NCBI GenBank assembly: GCA_025350245.1
Contig: JANXYG010000129.1
Location: forward strand, 34,451 to 98,450
From: Betaproteobacteria bacterium
GTDB lineage: Bacteria; Pseudomonadota; Gammaproteobacteria; Burkholderiales; Ga0077523
Direction of reading: 5' to 3'
DNA length: 64,000 nucleotides
Part shown: piece by piece, positions 10,736-25,700 of the stretch
Layout: every line of letters starts with the position of its first letter
How positions within the stretch are numbered: the stretch's first letter is position 1
Notes under the pieces: model-generated
The model's input: only the letters and a program-made list of their open reading frames with translations
What the model was told of the DNA's origin: nothing
The model's database searches: none
Made by a program: the position numbers and the translations under genes

Positions 10736-13700
10736 CTAGTTGCGGAACACCCGCGACAGCGATCGGAGCAGGTCGCGACCCGGTAGCGCCACGCGTGGCC
10801 GGTCGGTGCTGTCGGTGCCGGCGGGCTGCGCCAGCCGGTCGGTCAGGTCCTTGGCCCACGGCGAATGCATCCAGTCGACGATCGGCGGCGGCGCATCGCT
10901 GTCGCGCAACTGGAACGGGTTCAGGGTGCCGGTCCAATCGACATTAGCGTTCACGAGCGGCGCCGGGGGCGGCGGCGGTGCGGCAACCACCGTGACGCTG
11001 CCGTCGGTGGGATCGCCGCCCGGAACCGGGGCCGGGTTGGGCGTCAAGCGCGTTTCATTGAGCGCGACCGATTGCAGGTCGAGCGCGCTTGCGCCCGGTG
11101 CCGTGCCGCCCTTGATGCGGAAGTCGATTTCGATCAGATTGCCGCTGCCCCCGCTCATCGCCTCCAGCCGGCTCATGTCGACCACCAGCAGGCCCGGTTG
11201 GTCGCTGACGATGAACCATTGGAAGCCGGCCGACAGCGCGCCCTTGCGCACCGCCACCACTTCGAGCACCGCCGGATCGTAGGCGAGCCGCACCACCGAA
11301 GTTTCCAGCCCCTCGGCGGTATCGAGCGTGATCGGCACGGTGACCACGCTGCCGGGACGACCCACGGGATTGGCACCGATGCGAACCACCGGATCAGGGC
11401 CCGCGAACACCAGCGGCGGCACACCGGTCGGCATCGGGGGAATTTCGGGCCGCGGCTGCAGGCTGTCGGTCGAACTTTGCAGTCCAGCCACATGCTGCTG
11501 CAGACGCAACGTGTCGATGGCGTTGAGGTTGCCATTACCATTGACGTCGCCGACGATCACCGGGTCGATGCGCGGGAAAGAGTTGAAGCCGGTGTCGAGT
11601 CCGCCGATCACCCGCTGCGTGCGCTGCACATCGAGGCTGCCATAGGCGCCGTTGCCGCTGGCGTCGCCGAGGTAGCCGACGAGATGGATGGCGTCATCGC
11701 CGATGCCTGGCCTGGACGTGGCGCCGATACCGATGAGCACGTCACGCACGTCGAGAACTTCAGCGGCGCCGTAGCCCGCGTCGGTGCGCACATCCGCAGC
11801 CAGACGGATCAGCTCGATGCGACCGTTGCCCGCCAGCGCCGTCGGCAACGTGATACGCACGAACAGCGACCCATCATCGCCGACCGAACTGGTGTAGGTA
11901 CTGCCGGCGGGAAGACTCGATCCGAGCGTCGCGTCGGTGGCACGGAAACCGACCAGGCCCGGCCGGTAGCCGATGCGGAATTCGATCGACGTCGCGCCCG
12001 TGCCGCCGGTGAGGGACACCGGCAGCACGAAGCTCTGCCCCGGACCGCGCATCAGATCCGGAATCGAGATCACCGGGCCATCGACGGCGCTGACGGTGAA
12101 GGCATGACGGTAGTTGTCGCCGCTGGTCCCGTCGCCGTTCCCGTCGAGCGGACGGCCCCTAGCGTCGAGGAACCCGTTGGCGCGACTTGCCAGGGTGACT
12201 TCATAGTTGCCTGCCGGAAGAGTGCCGCCGGTACCAACGAAGGTGAAGCCCTGCTTGTCGGCATCGAGCACCAGCGAGCCCCGCACGAGCTGCCGTTTCG
12301 GTCCCTGCGTGACGAGCACATCTGAAGCGCCGAAGGCCACGCCGCCGGCACCGGTATAGAGGTTGACGACGCTGCCGTCGAACGGCCGGTTGAAGCGAAC
12401 CGCGAATCCTGTTGCGGTCGGAGCGAAGTCCGTTACCTTGAGGTAGTCGCCGCCGACGCTGACATCGAGCGTGTTCGATGTGGTGCGCCGCCCGTCAGGA
12501 CCGCCTTCGTCGATATCGACCGCGGTTGCGACGATGCTGTGGTTCACACCCGCGGTGGCGTATTGGTACTGGATCGAGGCGGGATTGCCGTCGAAGCGCC
12601 GGTCACCCAGGCCGTCGCCGAAATCGACCAGCCAGTAGTCGATCGCATCGTCACCGGGATCGGTGACCGACAGGTCGAGCGTAAAGGGCGACGCTTCGAA
12701 GACGCGGTCCGGACCGCTGATCGTGACCACCGGTGCGACATCGGCGACGTCGGCGCTCAGCGTCAGCACCCCGGTCCCGCCGTCCTTGTCGCTCACGCTC
12801 AACTGGACGGCATACGCGCCATCGTCGGCATAGGTATGGGTGGTGTCGACATGCCATTTGCCATCCTCGCCGAGCACCGTCGTCACGGCCAGCGGCGCCG
12901 AACCGTCGCCCCAGTCGACGCTGCCGGCGAACGGATCGTCTCCGGCAACATCGGTGACGATCGCATCGAGCGTTACCGGCGAGCCCTCCAGGAAGCCGCC
13001 ACCGATGAGATGACCCGTGACCACCGGGGCCACGTTCGCCACGTCGACCATGAGCGTGCTCGAGAGTATCCCGCCGTCCTGGTCGGTCAGCAGCAGGTCG
13101 AAGCCCTCTCGGCCACTTTGCACGAACGTGTGGCTGAAGCGGATCTGCCCCGGCTCGCCGTTGTTCGGCTCGAACAGCACCACGTTCGAGGTGGTGCCAC
13201 CATCCGCGAACACGATCGACGCCTTGTGGGTGTCGAGCAAGCCGGCATCGGTGAAGTCGATGGCGAAGTCAGTGGACCGGCCTTCGACACCGCCTGGCAG
13301 GACGGCGCCTGCCACGAGCCGTGGCGGATCGTTGGCCACATCCACGACGAACGACGTCGAACTCGTGACCGTGCCGTCGCTCACGTTCACGGTCAGATTG
13401 AAGTGGCCGTTGTCCTGATAAGTGTGGCTGCCCAGCACCTTGCGCAGCACCGGCAAAGTCTGCCCCTCGCCCCTGGGCAGGAGCTCGAAGCCGACCGGCT
13501 GTGTCGTGCCGTCGCCCCAATCGACGGTGACCGCGAACGGGTCGTTACCGCCGGGGTCGTTGAACAGGATGCTGGCGCTGGCGAGATCGAAGGTCGCACC
13601 CTCGATCAAGTGCACCGGCAGTCCGGCGGAAACGACCGGGGCCACGTTGGCGACGTTCACGCGGAAGCTGCTGCTGCCCACGCCACCGTCATCGTCGCTC

Positions 13701-16700
13701 ACGCTCACCATCACGGTGAAATGTCCGGCGGCGAGGTAGCGATGGCTGCCGATCACGTTGCCGATGGTCTCGCCGAGCCGCGCTTCCTGGACCTGCAGCG
13801 CGGCGGTGGTGCCATCGCCCCAATTCACCGTGGCCGTATGGGTGTCGACGGCGCCGCCGTCGGTGAACACGACATACGACGGCAGCAACGAATCGCCGAC
13901 CGCCCGGAACGGCATCTGCAGGGTGTCGCCCTGGTTCAGATTGCGCTCGGTACTGCCGGGCGTGACCACCGGCACGACATTGGCGACCGTGGCGACGAGC
14001 GTTGCGTTTCCGATTCCCCCGTCCTTGTCGCTGACCGCCAGTTGTACGCTGTAGGTGCCGTTGTCGGCATAGGTGTGGTTGGCGGTGACATGCCACGTGC
14101 CGTCGTCGCTGCGGGTCGCGACCACCGGCACCAGCGCCGACCGGTCGCCCCAGTCGATAGTGCCGGTGAAGGGATCGTCGCCACTCACGTCGGTGATCAA
14201 CCCATCGAGGGAGACCGGCGAACCTTCGACGAAGTTGTTGCCGATCAGCCGTGCCGCCACCACCGGAGCGGCATTGGCGACGTGCACCGAATAGCTTGCC
14301 GTGGTGGCGCCACCATCCTTGTCGGTGAGGCGCACGTCGAACGCCTGCTCGCCGCTTTGCAGGAACGTGTGTGTGAAGCGGATGAAGCCCGCCGACTGGT
14401 CGTTCGGTTCGAACAGCACGATGGCGGAGGTCGCGCCGCCGTCGGCGAACTGCACCGTGGCGGAATGGGTGTCGAGGATACCGGTGTCGGTGAACGCGAT
14501 CGCGAAATCAACCGGCCGACCCTCGACGCCGTCGGGGATGATCGCGCCTTCGGCAATCACCGGGTCGAGATTGGCCACGACGACCTGCAATGTCGTGGTG
14601 GTCGTGGCCGTGCCGTCGTTCACGCTGACGATGGCGTGGTACTCGCCGTTGTCGCGATAGGTGTGGCTGCCCAGGACCTTGCCGATGAACGGCGCGTCGA
14701 CGCCATCGCCGATCGGCTGCACCTCGAAGCCGACCGGCTCGACAGTGCCATCGCCCCAGTCGACCGTCGCGGCGAACGTGTCGGTCAGGCCCGGATCGAT
14801 GAAGGTGATGCCCGCAGACAGGAGGTCGAGCGTCCGCCCTTCGTCGAGCGCCTGGGGTGTCCCCGGGGTCACGATGGGTGCGACGTTGGCGACGATGACA
14901 TCGAAGGCATCGGTGCCCACGCCGTTGTCGGCATCGGTCACGGTGATGGAGACGGCATACCGGCCCGGCGTCAGGTAGCGGTGGCTGCCGAACACGTTGC
15001 CCGAGGAACCGTCGGGCGCGCCTTCCGGACCGGTCGGGAACTCCTCGATCGTGAGGGTTCCCGTGGAGCCATCGCCCCAGTCGACCGTCGCGATGTGGGA
15101 TCCGGGTGTGCCGGCATCATGGAACGACACGCCACCGGGGATCAGGCCGGACTCGCCGTTGCGCGGCGGTGTCAGGACGATGGTGTTGCCCTGCTGCGCC
15201 GTGCGATCTTCGCCAGCCGACACCGACGGCGGTGCATTGCGGACCCGCACCAGCATGCTGTCGCGGGTCTTGCCGCCGTCGTTGTCGGACGCCTTGACCT
15301 GGACCTGGAAGTTGCCCACATCGGCGTAGACGTGCCCGAGCGCCGCGAGCGCGGTCGGGATGTCGGCACCCGGCTCGAACACGAGCTGATCGAACAGGCC
15401 ATCGCCCCAGTTCACATCGAGCGTGACGGTGTCGTTCACGCCCGGGTCGAACAGGGTGGTTCCAGCCAGCGTGACACGGCTGCCTTCGATCGCGGTGCGG
15501 TCGGCGCCGAGTTCGAGTGTCGGTGGCGCATTGGCCACGTGCACATTGACCAGCAGCGGATAGCCGGTCGGCGTACCCGGCTCATCGGCCGTTGCGCTGA
15601 AGTACAGCCGGTAGTCACCGCCATTGAGCGACGTGAACCGCAGCCGCGACGAGTTCAGGCCCTGGTTCGCGTACAGGTAGGTAACGTCGTTGCCCTCGCT
15701 GTCCTTCAGTTGCCAGCTCAGGCTGTATCTCAGGCCGGCGGCGACCGCCACGCTCCCGTCGACCGTCGCGGGATCGACCGCGGTGCCGATGAACTCGAGC
15801 GGCGTGCCTTCGACCAGGGTCGCCGGGCCGGTCACGGTCACCAACGCCACCTGGCGATCGCCGAAATCCTGGCCGGTGAGGATCGCGCCCGGCGCGTCGA
15901 ACTGCACATCGCGCCGACCGACGAGGCCGAGGCCATCGTTGCCGGCGCCGGCCAGCGACACCGCGCCAGGCGCAGGCGTCACGATCAACCGCAGCGGGAA
16001 CTCGTCTCCGACATCGCTGTTGGCGCCTGCGGGGAACCCGAGGCCGCCCTTGGTGACGACGGTCGGCCGGTTGCGCGTGGCGACCAGGACATAGCCGGAG
16101 TTGAAACTGAACCTGAACGCGTAGTCTTCCTCGCGCGCGGTCGTGACGCTCGAAGCCGCGACGTCGAGCGACACGCCGGTGCCGATGGTGACCGTGGCGA
16201 ATCGCAGCCGGTCGCCGAGCGCGGAGACGCGGACCACGCCGAGTCCTCGCTCTAACAGGATCTCGCCGATCTCGGCGGCGAGATTGGCGACCGTGGTGTT
16301 GGCAGCGACCATCTCCGGGGTGACGACGACAGTATCGAGCGCGACCCCGTTCAATTTGAGATCGACATGCAGTTCGGTGCGGCTCACCAGATTGGTGAAC
16401 GGCGCAATGAAGCCGCTGCCGGTGAAGATCCTCGTCGTGGCGCTGGCGGCGCCGCCAGAAGCCACCGTGTCGGCAGGCGCGTCGACGATCGCGCCATGGA
16501 AAGGTGTCGTCACCAGGCCACGCAGCGCGTACTCGCCGTTGGCATCGGTGTAGCTGGCGACTTCGCCCGGGTCCAGGCGGCTGTTGCCGTTCGGATCGGC
16601 AAACACCAGAGTGCCATCCTGCACGGCCTCGCCCGGATCGCGAATGCCGTTGCGATTCACGTCATCGAACCTGATGCCGTAGACGGCGTGGTCGACGAAC

Positions 16701-19700
16701 GAGACGTCGAAGCTGCGGGTCGCGGTGCGGCCGCGGCCTTCGCCGCGTTCGCCGGTGCCGTCCACCGCCGTGATCCTGATCGTGGCGGTACCGCTGAAAT
16801 CCTTCTGGCCTTCCACGAACACATCGTTGCCGACCAGGGTCACGAACACGCGGGGATCGGAACTTTCCGCCACGAGGCTGACGATATCGCCCGTGGTGTC
16901 GAGCGTCACGACGTGAACCGGGCCGCGCACGTGCACCGGCGCATCGCCATCGACGCGCGAACCGAACGTCCCGTTGTTGCCGAAACCGCTGCTGTCGCTT
17001 GCGACGGTTCCGGTTGCCTCGTCGAACGTCCAGTGACCCACGAGCCCCGCAACGGGCCCGACGATGCGGCCGACGTTGCGGCGGATCTCGTCGGCTGACC
17101 GGACGCTGTTCCAGACCCTCACATCGTCGATCGACCCGATGAAGGCTTGCCGGAAGCCCTGCCGGTCGCCGATGCGGAATTCATTCTGGGCGGGCGCCGC
17201 GTCATCGATCGAACCCGCGCCGTTGAACGAATGCACCAGGCGTCCGTTGGCATAGGTGCGCACCGCGCCCTGGTCGTACACCACCGCAAGATGGGTCCAT
17301 TGGTTGAGCGGTGCGACGTAACCGGTGTCGATGAAGGTCCAGCCGGGATTCGCATTGGCGAACGCCCACTCGATTTCGCCATTGGCGTCGCGCGCGATCT
17401 CGTACTCGCCCTCGCGGTTGACGATGATGCCGAACTGGTTGCCGGTGGGCTTGATCCAGGCTTCGAGCGTGAGCGTGGCGGACATCTGCAGCGACGCATC
17501 GGTGCCGGCGTTGACGAAGGCATTGCCGTCGAAAGACAGCGCGTTCACGCCACCGGCCTGAGGCGCGATCGGCTGGAGCACCGGGGCGAGATCGGCGTCG
17601 AACATCACATCGGTGCCATGCGACTGGACCGGCGCGAAGCCGAGCGCATCGGCGTCGAACAGCGTCACGTTCACGACATTGGCGTCGTCGACCCTGAGTT
17701 CGAGTCGGGTACCGTCCGCGACGAAGGTCACCTGGGCGGTACCGATGAACTGCTTCGCCATCGCGTCGGCGAGCGCCGCGTTCAGGTCTACGGCCAGATC
17801 CGCGAGCGTGGCGTTGGTCGCCGTATCCGCGGCGGTCAACGCGAGGTCGAACGTGAGCGGCGTGGTGCCGAAGCTCTTCGACGTGATCTGCAGGCGCGCC
17901 GAGAGGTTCTCGGTGAGCTTGCCGTCGAGCGGCGGCGACCCGGCCGGATCGACACCCAGCCGCGCCGCGAGCAGGCGCGTCGATGTGCCGAGCGTGGGCG
18001 CGATGGTCGCATCGTTCGCGGTGAGCGCCAGCTTGCCGCCGACCACGGAGAAATGCACGGCATTGGCCGCGAGGCCGTTCGCCACCAGTGACGGCGCGAG
18101 CACCGTGTTCAGGTCGGCGACCAGATCGCCGAGGCTGTTGTTGTCGGCGGCGCTCGCCTGCGACACCTCCAGCGGTACGAACAGGCGCCGGCCATCCAGG
18201 GTCTCGATGCGGAGCTGGAACGACAGGTCTTCGGTCAGCTTGCCGTCGATCTGGCGCGGCGCCGGCGGCAGGAGACCGTCGGCGACGGCTTTGCCTTCGA
18301 GCGCGGGAATGAAGATGTCGTGGGCGCGGTTGTCGAGCGGGTTGCCTTCGAGGCCCAGCACGCGCAGCGACGGCAACACCGGATCCAGGCGCTTCAGGCG
18401 CACCGCATCGGCGGCGGCGAGTCCGTCGGCCGAATTGAGTACCACCTGCACCTTGAGACCATCGAGCTCGGTCGGGTCGGGCGTGACGTTGACCACGCCC
18501 AGGCTCTGCCACGCCGAACCGCCGTAGGTTGCGCCGGCCGGGGCCGAGCGCTGGTCGATCGTCGCGACAATGCCGGGCGGCCGGATGAACATGCTGTCGC
18601 CGTTCGCGAGGTCGATCGCCTTGCCCTGATAGTTGATGCCGCCGACGGTGCCGCTGGCCGTGACCGGCCCGGTGCCTTCCGGAATCAGCGTTGCGTACAC
18701 GCCGTAGGCGCCGATTTGCGTGAGCGCGGTCGACCCGCTGCCGCCGAACTCGGGACGCGTGGCGAAGTTGCCGTTGAGCAGCGCGGTTTCGAAGCCGACC
18801 TCCCCGGCGCCCAGCTTCGGCGCCGCAATGGCCTCGTCGGTGAGATTGGCGAACAGCAGCAGGTCGTAGCCGGCATAGTCGTCGGTGAGACCGAGGATCG
18901 CGGCATCGACGCGCACGACCGCCATGGCCGCATCCGCCGGGGCCGCAGCCCGCATCGCCGGGGTGAACAAGTGCTGTGCATCGATCGGCAGCAGCCCGAA
19001 CGCCGCGGCCCCACCCTGCAGGTCCGGGATGAACGGCGTGAGCGCGTTGTCGTTGAGGAACGGATTGACCGTCACTGTGCCGGTGTAAGTCTCGATCCCC
19101 CCGTTGACCGCGGGCGTCGTCGACCCATCCGACTGCGTACGCTGGAACTGGAACTGGCCGGCATTGCTGCCGAGCACGAAGCGGCCGTCGCCACCCTGGA
19201 ACACGCCGCCGCCACCACCGAGCTGGATCGAGGTCTGGTCCGCGTTGACCACGGAACCCGACACCCGGATGGTGCCGCCCGCCCCACCGCCACCCGTGCC
19301 GCCGAAACCACCGGTGCCGCCGGCACCACCCGAGGCGCCTGTCGACCCGTTGCCGCCTGCGCCGCCATCGGCGCCAGAGACGGTGAAGGTCTGCCTGGGG
19401 AAACCACGGATCCCGCCGAACGAGAAGGTGGTGGTCTTTCCGGGCTGGCCGGCGGAACCCGCGCTGCCGCCAAACCCGGCGCCACCATCGGCCCCCGGCG
19501 AACCAGTGTCCGCAGCAGTCCCGTCGCCCCCGCGCACCGACAGTTCGGCGCCGGAAATCGTGATGCGACCCAGTGCGACGATCTCGAAGGCGCCGCCGCC
19601 TGCACCGCCGATGCCACCCGCAGCGCCGGTACCGCCGGTGCCACCGACCCCGCCGGTGCCACCAGACCCGCCGGTGCCGCCCGCACCGCCACCCACACCG

Positions 19701-22700
19701 AACAGCCCGGCGTTCCCGCCGCCGCCGCCACCACCGCCGCCACCACCGGTGCCGGACCCGCCGCCGCCGCCCCCGCTGCCGCCACCGCCACCGCCACCGC
19801 CAGCGCCGCCGGTCAGGAAGTCGCCCGATGGCAGATTGTTGCCGCCCACCCCATCGAACCCGCTGAGACCGCTGGTGCCGCCACCCCCCACGCTGGCACT
19901 ACCGTCCCCGCCTGTGGCGCTGCCCGGGGCGCCGCCACTGCCACCGTTCGAGCCGAAGCCCGGCGTGCCACTGAGGCCGAACCGGGTAAAGATGTCGGAA
20001 GGCAACAGGCTGCCGCCACCGCTGCCGCCACCCGGATTGGAGAAAGCGGCGCCACCGGTATTGCCGGTCTGGCCGGCCTGGGCGCTGCTCCCCCAGGCGC
20101 CGTTGCCGCCGCCCGATCCCGCAGCGCCAGCCCCGGCTGCGCCGGAGCCCGTCCCGCCAGCACCGCCGGCACCACCGATGCCGGGGCTGCCGCCGACCGG
20201 AATGAAGCCGAACAACAGTTGCTTGCCACCCGCGCCACCGGCGCCACCACCACCACCACCACCGCCGACACCACCACCGGCACCCGGCGTTGCCCCCACC
20301 GCCGAGGCGTCGATCCGCACGTCGGCACCGATGTTGACGTCGTCACCGACATAGAGCGAAACCGGCCGGTCGCCGACCACCTGGATGTGCGCGCCCGACG
20401 GAATGTCGAGATTGCCGAGCACGTCGAAGCGCGCCACGCCGTCGACCACGGCAGCGGTGAACGCACTGCCGAAGAACAGCGACGGTTCGCCGTCGTCCCC
20501 GATGATGCTCAGGGTGTTCGTGTCGATCGTCACCGTTGCATCGGTCGTGCCCAGACTCACGGCCGCGCTGCCGAGACCGCCGTTGAACAGATCGAGGCCG
20601 GAGATCACCTGCGCGGTGTTGCCGCCGCGCACGAAGTACGTGGCGTTCTGCGTGCGCGATGCCGCCGGCGGCCAGTTGACCAGCACTTCATAGCGGCCCG
20701 GGTCGAGGTCGCCGAACGTCCACTTGGCTGCCGTGCTGTCGTCGACGCCGTTGCGGAAGGCATAGTCGCCTTCGAACGCGGCTGCGACGGGATTGAGGTT
20801 GCCGCCCCAGCCCGGCGCCGTGAAGGCCGGCACCGGATCGATCGTGCCGACGATGCCGACATCCCCGTTGTCGACGATGCGTTGGCCGGCGAGGTCCTCG
20901 ATGTTGGAAATCGCGTTGCCGTCGAGGCGCAGCACCTGCAGGTTGAACAATGCCGTGAACGGCTTGGCATCGGTGATGGTCTGGTTGCGCAGGCTGAGCA
21001 CCTGCAGGTCGGTCTGCACCTTGAGAGCCGCGGCATCGACGACGGGTGTCGCCACCGTATCGGGCAACAGCACCGAGGTCGGAATGATCTGCTTCGGGCC
21101 GTTGACCGGGTCGTAGCTCAGCTTGATGCCGGCACCGCCGAACGCCTCGAAGTAGTCGAGGCGCAGGTCATGCCAGCCCTTTGTCAGGACAACGCTGCCG
21201 GATGCCTCGCTCATGGAATGGAGGCCGTCGTTGTTGACCACCAGGCCACCGTCGATGAACAACTTGCTGCCGTCATCGGATTCGGTGAAGAACGTCACCG
21301 CACCGACCGCGCCGATCCAGACCTTGCCGCTCCAGCGCGCGAAGAACAGATCGCTGTTCACGCCGGGCGCGAAACCTCCCAGGGTCGACGGCATGTTCAC
21401 CGTCGATTCGATACGGGTATTCACGGCGTTGGCGTTGGTGAAGAAGGGGCGGAACCGCCGCCCCACGACGCGTCCGCTGAGCAACTCGTCGACCGATGAG
21501 ATCGCGCCGTCCGCGAACGCGCCTTCCTGCGACTCGTTCCAGTAGCGTGCCGTCAGGCCGCCGGTGCTGTAGCTGTCGAGCGACAGGAACTGCAGGCCGC
21601 GCTCCACGCCCGAGGCCTGCTGCCACTTCAGGTCGGCGAACTCCGCGAGATCGCTGACGGTGTTGCCGTCGAAGGACAGGCTCTGCAGCTGGTCCATCAG
21701 CTTGATGGCGCGCAGTTCGTTCGGCACGCTCGAGTCGAGCGACTGGATCTGCGGATTGAAGTCGAGTGCCAGGTGGTGCAGGTTGAGCAGGCCGGCCTGG
21801 AAGTTGATGGCGTCACGATAGACGCCGACGACATCATCGATCGCCGGGCCGGTGCTCAGGGCCCCGAACTGCCGTTTTTGCAGCCGCAGCAGTTCGTCGG
21901 CCGACAGGTTGTTGTTGGCGAGATTGAGACTCTCGAGATTGACGGCGAAGTCGAGCCCGCTCAGGTTCTGCACGTTGCGCGACGACGCATCGAGCAATTG
22001 GAGCTGCGCCAGGCGACTGGCGAGGATGCGCTGCTGCCAGGCCACGCCCGACGCGAGCGTCGCGTCGGTGCGGTCCGAGGCGCCATCCACGTGCACCAGA
22101 GGGCGTCCCGCGTAGTCGAAGGTGATCGGCAGCCCGAGCGCTTCGGCGATCGCCACGCGCAGGCCGTCGTCCTTGATCGCGATCAGCGCATCGGTGAACG
22201 GGCGGATCGGCAACGGCGACAGTTCACTGCCGTCGGGATCGACGCGGGTTTCGCGCCCGAGGTCGAAATCGCGGACTTCGAAACCTTCGCCGATGAAGCT
22301 GTCCTTGCCGCTGTCGCCGGTGAGCCGGTCGACGTTGGCATTGCCGACGATCAGGTCATCGCCATCGCCGCCGGCGATACGGTCGCGATCGGTGGTGGGG
22401 TGCGAGTTGCCGATCTTGGGCGCGGATACCTCGACCTTGAACGCCGAATCCTTCGCCACGGCGCCGTCGGGGCTGTAGATCCGCAGGTAGAAGCTGCCGG
22501 CCTTGACGTCGCGCAGATCGATGATCGAGGTGCCGCGCGAGATCAGTTGGCCTTCCTTGGTGTAGAGGTCGGCCAGCACGCCCTGGTCGCGCGGGATCAG
22601 CTTCAGACCGGTCTTGCCGGGCGCACCGCCGCCCGCCATGGCGAGCGAGATCTGGTCGAGCGTCGAGGTGTTCTCGATGCGGACCGTCAGGCGGGTTTCG

Positions 22701-25700
22701 CCGCGTGCCAGCGCCGCCCGCACGGCGGACGTGAGATCGACTTCCGTGGGCGCGCCGGCGATCTGCCCGGTCGTGGTGTATGCCGCGGGCGCCTGCAGGT
22801 CGCTGACGGTGACCTGGTCGTCGCCTTCACCCTTGAGGACGCTGACCGACACGTCGATCGGCGGCGGCACGATCTGGTCGAACACCTGCGTGCCGCCTTC
22901 GGTGCCGTCGGTGACCCAGAGCTTGTCGCCCGACCGGAAGAACAGCCGCCCGCCCTGCGCGCGGAGGTCATCGGCGTTGATGCCCGCGGCGGCGATCGCC
23001 GTGGTCGCGCCGGTCGCGGCGTTGGTGACGAACAACTTCTGATAGCGGACGAAGAACAGTCGCGCACCGGCATCGGTATCGACGGCGGTGAGCTGGGTCG
23101 GCGCCGACCCCGGAAGACCGGCAACCGGGTCGGTGATGCGGACCGTGCCCGCGTTGGTGCCGTCGGTTCGCCACAACTCGCGCCGCGTCGCCGTATCGTT
23201 GGCCACGAAGAAGACGACGTTGCCCACCCGCGTGAAATCCGTCGGGAACGAGCTGTTGACCACACCTGGCCGGAGGATCGGCACGGACGGCAGTTCGAAC
23301 GACGTCCCCAGGAACCCGCCCCGCCCTCCCCCGATCCGCACGATCCTGCCCGGAGTGTCCGCCGGGTTCACGTTGAACAGCAGGCCCGCGGTGCTGGTGT
23401 CGGCTGCCGTGGAGTCGAGACGGTAGACCTCGGTCCCGGTCAGCAACGTGGTGGTGGAGTTCGGGCCGTCGAAGGCATCCAGCGCCCGGAACACCACCTG
23501 CCCGTTCGGCAGCACCGTCAGGCTGGTGGGGTCGGAGGACGTCCCCGGAAGATTCGAGAGCCGGGTGAAGACGCTGCCGTCATAGCTGAACACGTCACTG
23601 TCGAATCCGGTGGTCCCCGGTGCGGCAGTGAACAGGAGTCGGTCCGGCCCCGCCGCGGTGAGACCGTCGGCGAACCGGAACAGGCCGGTCCCGATCCCGG
23701 CGACCGCGCTGTCGGCGCCGCCCACCTTGAACAGCGAGCGATTGGCGTCCTGGTTGGCGGTCGTGCCGACGAAGTAGAGGGTGCGGCCGACGGCGGTGAG
23801 ATTGAACAGGTTCACCAGCGCGGAAGTCCCGCCGATCTGCGTGGTGCCGGCACCGTCGTTGCGGAACAGGCTGTCCACCCCGGCATTGTTGGCGACGAAG
23901 TACAGCGCATCGTCGCTGCGTGCCGATACCTGGGTCGCACCGAACCCGATGGCTGAGCCGCCCTCAAGACTGATGCGCGTGATGCGCGGCGTGCTGCTGG
24001 AGAGCACGAGGGCATTGGAAACACTGGTCGACACGGCGATGTCGCCAGCGCCGAATCCTGCGCCGATCAAGGCGGCGGCGATGGCGTCGGCGAGATCCTG
24101 ACGCAGGTCCGCGACCGAGGTGTTGGCATGCGTGGCGGCGGCGTCGAGAGCCAGGGCAACGGCGACGGTACGGCCGTCGGCGGTGACGATGCCCAGTTGC
24201 AGCGGAATGCGGATGGCGGGGCGCCCGTCGGCCGGCGCCGCGCCAACAGCCGTCAGCGCGACGCTCCGGACGGCGGCCTGGCCGGCGTCGAACCCGAGCG
24301 AGGTCGCACCACCGATCGTGACCCCGTGGAAGGCCGCGTCGACAGCGCCCAGCACCAGATGTCCGGCGTTCAGTCCGGTGCCGGCCGAGAAGGCGATGGC
24401 GTTGCCGCTCAGGCCCAGCGTCGCTAGGCGTGACGACAGCGCCGTGTTCAGGTCGGCGGCCCAGTCCGAGGCCGTCAGGTTGCCGGCCACGGCTGCGGCG
24501 GAAAGGGTGAGATTGAGCACTCGCGGCGACGTGACGCCGACCTGGTTCAGCGTGATGGTGAAGCCAAGATCCGCGGTGAACGCGACGGGGTCCGGCACGA
24601 CGCCGGTTCCAACCATGCGCACGTTCTGTGGCGACGCCTGGGCCCCGGTCGGACGCCCGTCGACCAGGGTGCCGAAGCCCACGCTGCCCGCGTCGCGCGC
24701 GAGCAGCTGGACGATGGCGGCGTTGTTGGCCGTGAAGCGGAACGCCCCGTTGTTCAGGCCGACGGTGATGTCGTTGGCGGCCAACCCGGCAGCTCCGCCC
24801 AGCGCCGTCAGGCGGGCGTTGATCGTCGTCTGCAGATCTGCACGAAGATCGTCTGCGGTGGCGTTACCCGCGGTGTCGGCACGCGGCACGGTCACGTCGA
24901 GGACCACACGTTGCCCCGCCGTCGTCAGCGCTTCGAGGGCGAAGGTGGTGTCCACGGCCGGGATGCCATCGAGCGGCGCGGGCGCGGCGGCGGTCAGCAC
25001 GCTGGTACCCAGCGCTGCCGTGAACTGCGCGGGCGTGCCGAGGATGTCGGACACCTTGACCGTGCCGCCCGTCGTGCCATCACTCTTCCAGAGTTCGGCG
25101 CCGCCACTGCTCGCATTGGCCGTGAAATACAGCGTACCGCCGACGTCGACCAGATTGACCGGCGCCGAGCCGGCCGCACCAGGATTGATGTCCCTGACCC
25201 GCCGGGTGCCGCCGGCGGTGCCGTCGGTGACCCAGAGTTCGTTGCCCGCGCCGGTATCCTGCGCGGTGAAGAACAGCAGGCCGCCGGAGGCAGTGATGTT
25301 GCCGACGTTGGTCGGCGAGGCCACCGGCGCCACGGCGCCCGGGGCGTCGAGCACCAGCTTCGCCCCGTCGAGCATCTCCGGATGCCCGGCGTACTGCAGG
25401 AACTGCCCGAGATCGAACTCGAGTACACCACCGCTGGAAACCTGGATCTGCACGGAATAGGCGCGCGTGAACGATCCCTGTGAAGCCAGGGCGCTGCCGG
25501 TCGCGACATTGCCGGCACTGCCCTGGTCAGCGCCGAGATTGCCGCCGAGCAACTGCACACTGCGCTTGAACGTGGGATTGTCGAGATTGTCGTCGAAGCC
25601 GTTGTCGAAGGCGATCACACCGGCGTTGTCGCTGGCGGCGGACCCGTCCTTCCAGCCGAAGAAGTAGTCAGCAGGCCCCACCGCGTCCGAGCCGTTGATC

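Noticed and set aside
18320..21499. Plus-strand frame of 1,059 codons rich in Pro, Arg and Ala
   Set aside because: It is the complement of the Gly-rich and neighbouring segments of the giant protein and has no ribosome-binding site or known domain.
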